Shown here piece after piece: positions 6,692 through 8,744 of a stretch of DNA of 8,744 nucleotides. The position numbers and the translations under genes are program-made. Origin of the DNA: CAZOMR01 sp964580655. Its GTDB lineage: Bacteria; RBG-13-61-14; CAZOMR01. A model generated the notes under the pieces. It was not told the DNA's origin and did not search any database. It saw only the letters and a list, made by a program, of their open reading frames with translations. Position 1 is the stretch's first letter. Each line of letters opens with the position of its first letter. Where the stretch lies: the NCBI GenBank assembly GCA_964580655.1, contig CAZOMR010000139.1:1-8744 (forward strand), read 5' to 3'.

Positions 6692-7459
6692 ATGGAATGG
6701 AGGACTGCGATCACAAAGGTTGAGCCGAATCGTATTCAGATTCGCGGGTATGATGTTCAGGACTTGATACGAAATTTCAGCTTCGGTCAGGCCGTGTATC
6801 TTCTCTTCAAGGGGGAGCCGCCGTCGCCAGCCGAGGGGAGGATGATTGACGCGGTGCTGGTAGCGACGATAGATCACAGCGTGACCGCGCCCTCGGCCTG
6901 TGCTACCCGGTTTGTTGCTTCCGGAGGGGTGCCGATCCAGAGTGCGGTAGCGGCAGGCCTGCAGGCCCTGGGGGATCATCATGGCGGGGCGATCGAGCAG
7001 TGCCAGAGGTTATTGGAGGATGGCGTAGCTCGGGCCCGCTCTGAAAAGAGAACCCCGAATGAGATGGCGGAGATCATCCTGCGTGAGCACAAGTCTGCGA
7101 AGAAGCGTGTGCCGGGTTATGGTCATCCATATCACAAGGAGGACCCGCGGACCGAGGCATTGTTTTCGCTGGCGGAGGAGCTTGGTCTTGCCGGGGATCA
7201 TATACGACTGGCACGGGCCTTGAGTGAGAAGAGTGAGGAGGCACTGGGAAGGCACCTGGTGATCAACACGGATGCGGCCCAGGCCGCTATCTTAGCTGAA
7301 ATGGGTTTTCCCTGGCAGATTGCACGGGGCTTCTTTGTGATCAGCCGGGCTGCGGGTCTCAGCGCGCATGCCTATGAGGAATATACCCGCGAGAGGCCCT
7401 TCCGGGCAGTGGACATCGGAAGTGTGAATTATGACGGCCCGGAGAACCGGAGTTTATAA
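6692..7459 (+). CDS. Citrate synthase-fold protein, citryl-CoA lyase-like
   Basis: At 255 residues this is much shorter than citrate synthase (about 370-430) and matches stand-alone citryl-CoA lyase, or the C-terminal domain of ATP-citrate lyase, which cleaves citryl-CoA to acetyl-CoA and oxaloacetate. Citrate synthase-family residues are in place: DHSVTAPSA at 61-69; HHGGA at 96-100 (His97 aligns with the first catalytic histidine); PGYGHPYHKEDPR at 141-153 (His145 the second, within the CoA-binding loop); NTDAAQAAILAEMGFP at 192-207 (Asp194 the catalytic acid); and SRAAGLSAHAYEE at 218-230 with Arg219. All catalytic positions being present argues for an active enzyme. ATG 6692 has AGAGG 6 bases upstream. 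An SCS-alpha-like gene follows 11 bases later, echoing the subunit set of ATP-citrate lyase or of citryl-CoA synthetase plus lyase. The substrate could instead be a methylcitryl-type CoA ester; the lyase call rests on length and context. Confidence 0.8.
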   Translation: MEWRTAITKVEPNRIQIRGYDVQDLIRNFSFGQAVYLLFKGEPPSPAEGRMIDAVLVATIDHSVTAPSACATRFVASGGVPIQSAVAAGLQALGDHHGGAIEQCQRLLEDGVARARSEKRTPNEMAEIILREHKSAKKRVPGYGHPYHKEDPRTEALFSLAEELGLAGDHIRLARALSEKSEEALGRHLVINTDAAQAAILAEMGFPWQIARGFFVISRAAGLSAHAYEEYTRERPFRAVDIGSVNYDGPENRSL

Positions 7460-7470
7460 AAGGGGAATCT

Positions 7471-8373
7471 GTGGCCATCCTGGCGGATGAGAGCACCCGG
7501 ATTTTAATCCAGGGTATCACGGGGCGGGAAGCCGCAAGCATGTCCCGGGAGATGCTGGATTACGGTGCCAGGGTGGTGGCTGGCGTGACGCCTGGGAAGG
7601 GTGGTCAGGATGTGCACGGGATACCGGTTTACGATACGGTGGCTCTGGCCTGCGAAAGGCATGGTCCGAGTGCGGCTGTGGTTTCGGTGCCGCCGCGGAT
7701 TGTCAAGGATGCTGTAATGGAAGACGCGGCCCATGGTATTAACTTGGCCGTGGTGCTGACCGAGCGCATTCCCCGGCAGGATGTGATCGAGATGATCGCT
7801 TATGCCAGGGAGCGCGGTATGAGGATAATCGGCCCGAATTCACCTGGGACCATCTGTCCGAAGAAGACCCGTCTCGGTTACCTCGGCGGCTCGAACCCGG
7901 ACAGGTCTTTTCAGCCGGGTCCTGTGGGCTTGATCTCGCGTAGCGGGGGCATGACAACAGAGATTGCCGATCTGCTCATGAGAGAGGGGATCGGGGTTAC
8001 CACGGCCGTGGGCATGGGAGGAGACCCGGTGGTAGGGTCCACTTACACGGACCTTTTTCCGCTTTTCGAGGCGGATCAAGAGACCAGGGTGATCGTGATC
8101 TATTGCGAGCCAGGAGGGTCCAAGGAGGAGGCATTGGCGGAGAAGCTCCGCACGGAATTCAAGAAGCCTGTGGTGGCATTTCTCGGTGGAAAGTTTGTAG
8201 ACGGGATGCCGGGGATGCGCTTTGGGCACGCATCGGTTATAGTGCGCCCGGACAGCGGTTCCGGGTCAGCGAAGGACAAGATACGGCGACTTAAGGATGC
8301 GGGTGCAGTGACGGTGGAACATTACTCGGAGCTTGCCCTTGCGGTTAAGGAATTATTGACCGGGACAGCGTGA
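7471..8373 (+). CDS. Succinyl-CoA synthetase alpha-like subunit (possible citryl-CoA synthetase small subunit)
   Basis: The 300-residue product has the full alpha-subunit layout: ILIQGITGREAAS at 11-23 and GVTPGKGG at 38-45 in the CoA-binding domain; GPNSPGTICP at 121-130; LISRSGGMTTE at 154-164; GMGGDPVVGS at 181-190; YCEPGGSKEEA at 211-221, where Glu213 matches the glutamate that contacts the phosphohistidine; and FGHAS at 251-255 with His253 as the phosphorylated residue. The segment after His253 departs from SucD: GHAG becomes GHAS, and the glycine-rich phosphate loop reads RPDSGSGSA. Start GTG 7471 has AGGGG 5 bases upstream. Alpha subunits need an ATP-grasp beta subunit, and none is in the window. 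Adjacency to the lyase-like gene suggests citrate or a similar acid as substrate, but plain succinyl-CoA synthetase or malate-CoA ligase remain possible. Confidence 0.87.
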   Translation: MAILADESTRILIQGITGREAASMSREMLDYGARVVAGVTPGKGGQDVHGIPVYDTVALACERHGPSAAVVSVPPRIVKDAVMEDAAHGINLAVVLTERIPRQDVIEMIAYARERGMRIIGPNSPGTICPKKTRLGYLGGSNPDRSFQPGPVGLISRSGGMTTEIADLLMREGIGVTTAVGMGGDPVVGSTYTDLFPLFEADQETRVIVIYCEPGGSKEEALAEKLRTEFKKPVVAFLGGKFVDGMPGMRFGHASVIVRPDSGSGSAKDKIRRLKDAGAVTVEHYSELALAVKELLTGTA

Positions 8374-8383
8374 GACAAGTGGC

Positions 8384-8587
8384 ATGGGAAGGTTTATCAG
8401 GATTACGATTGATGATTCGGCATGCATCGCTGAGTGCCGGATTTGCGTGGAGACCTGTCCGGTAGAGATTTTCACGGAAAAGGACAAGCCCGTGGTTCGC
8501 GAGAGCGAGGAGGATGAGTGCACCTTGTGCGAATTATGTCTACAGCGCTGTCCCGCAGATGCGATACGAATTGAAAAGCTTTACTAA
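8384..8587 (+). CDS. 2[4Fe-4S] ferredoxin with one irregular cysteine motif
   Basis: A 67-residue cytoplasmic electron carrier. The second cluster motif is canonical: CTLCELCLQRCP at 46-57 (CX2CX2CX3CP). The first, CIAECRICVETCP at 14-26, has three residues between the first two cysteines instead of two. All eight cysteines and both following prolines are present, so two clusters are likely. The N-terminal strand FIRITIDDSACI resembles small ferredoxins encoded with 2-oxoacid:ferredoxin oxidoreductases, but no such subunits follow within the window. ATG 8384 lies 10 bases after the preceding stop; the ribosome site is weak (AAGTGG), which suggests translational coupling. Placement directly behind the lyase and ligase genes suggests a link to low-potential carbon metabolism, as inference. 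Confidence 0.88.
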   Translation: MGRFIRITIDDSACIAECRICVETCPVEIFTEKDKPVVRESEEDECTLCELCLQRCPADAIRIEKLY

Positions 8588-8668
8588 CCCTCAGTTGTTC
8601 TTTCCGCTTTGCGGCACCCCTAAATCATAAAAACTTTATCTTCAGAACAGCGTTAACTAACAACTAAA

Positions 8669-8707
8669 GCCCTGACCTCGGGGATGCGACAACATCGGTT
8701 CAGGGGC
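8669..8707. repeat. Imperfect inverted repeat with an inner stem, downstream of the ferredoxin gene
   Basis: GCCCTGACC (8669-8677) pairs imperfectly with GGTTCAGGGGC (8697-8707), enclosing GATG/CATC arms (8683-8686 and 8693-8696) around a CGACAA loop. No T-run follows on the plus strand, so it is not a clear terminator. It could be a protein-binding site, an RNA structure, or chance. The remaining bases from 8588 to 8668 show nothing I can support. Confidence 0.3.
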
Positions 8708-8743
8708 ACTTTCCTGAGAGCAAGGGCACTTCTTCCGAGGAGC
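8702..8743. repeat. Two imperfect tandem copies of a 20-22 base unit containing GGGCACTT
   Basis: AGGGGCACTTTCCTGAGAGC (8702-8721) is followed directly by a related unit of 22 bases (8722-8743) that shares AGGGCACTT, a TCC(T/G)GAG-like core and a final AGC. The window ends here, so it is unclear whether more copies follow. Confidence 0.25.
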
Positions 8744-8744
8744 G

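Noticed and set aside
8604..8614. CCGC-TTT-GCGG hairpin as a terminator after the ferredoxin gene
   Set aside because: The stem is only 4 bp and is followed by CACCCC rather than a T-run.

Overview
The window looks like bacterial chromosome from an anaerobe, most likely a Desulfobacterota-type (deltaproteobacterial) lineage. That placement is an inference from three things: a chemoreceptor whose signalling tip reads NAAIIAAQAGEHGRG, NDP-forming acyl-CoA synthetase chemistry, and a 2[4Fe-4S] ferredoxin next to a citryl-CoA lyase-like gene. I see no rRNA, tRNA, CRISPR array, transposase or phage gene. Coding density is high, and eight protein genes are supported.

Left part (1-1680): one minus-strand gene (stop at 111, canonical start at 1559) encodes the alpha-type subunit of an NDP-forming acyl-CoA synthetase (ACD family). 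It has CoA-binding and ligase domains but no ATP-grasp domain. A short hairpin with a T-run follows it on the minus strand (41-58). The gap to the next gene carries two back-to-back sigma70-like promoters whose -35 boxes overlap at about 1643-1649, one firing left into the synthetase gene and one right into the seven-gene plus-strand run.

Right part (1690-8587): seven plus-strand genes with gaps of only about 10-36 bases, so co-transcription is plausible. In order they are a DUF58 membrane-anchored protein, lipB (octanoyltransferase), an unrecognised four-helix membrane protein, a 902-residue methyl-accepting chemotaxis protein with an unusual six-helix membrane part, a stand-alone citrate synthase-fold protein resembling citryl-CoA lyase, a succinyl-CoA synthetase alpha-like subunit, and a small ferredoxin with one irregular cysteine motif. 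A second consensus promoter lies across the lipB start.

How the genes may work together (inference): the lyase-like and SCS-alpha-like proteins correspond to the C-terminal parts of ATP-citrate lyase, encoded separately and in the opposite order. With an ATP-grasp beta subunit encoded elsewhere they could activate and cleave citrate (or a related tricarboxylate) to acetyl-CoA plus a 2-oxo acid, or run in reverse; the ferredoxin would tie this to low-potential electron flow. The chemoreceptor and the four-helix protein just upstream could form a separate sensory pair. The last 157 bases hold no gene I can support, only an imperfect inverted repeat and two copies of GGGCACTT.
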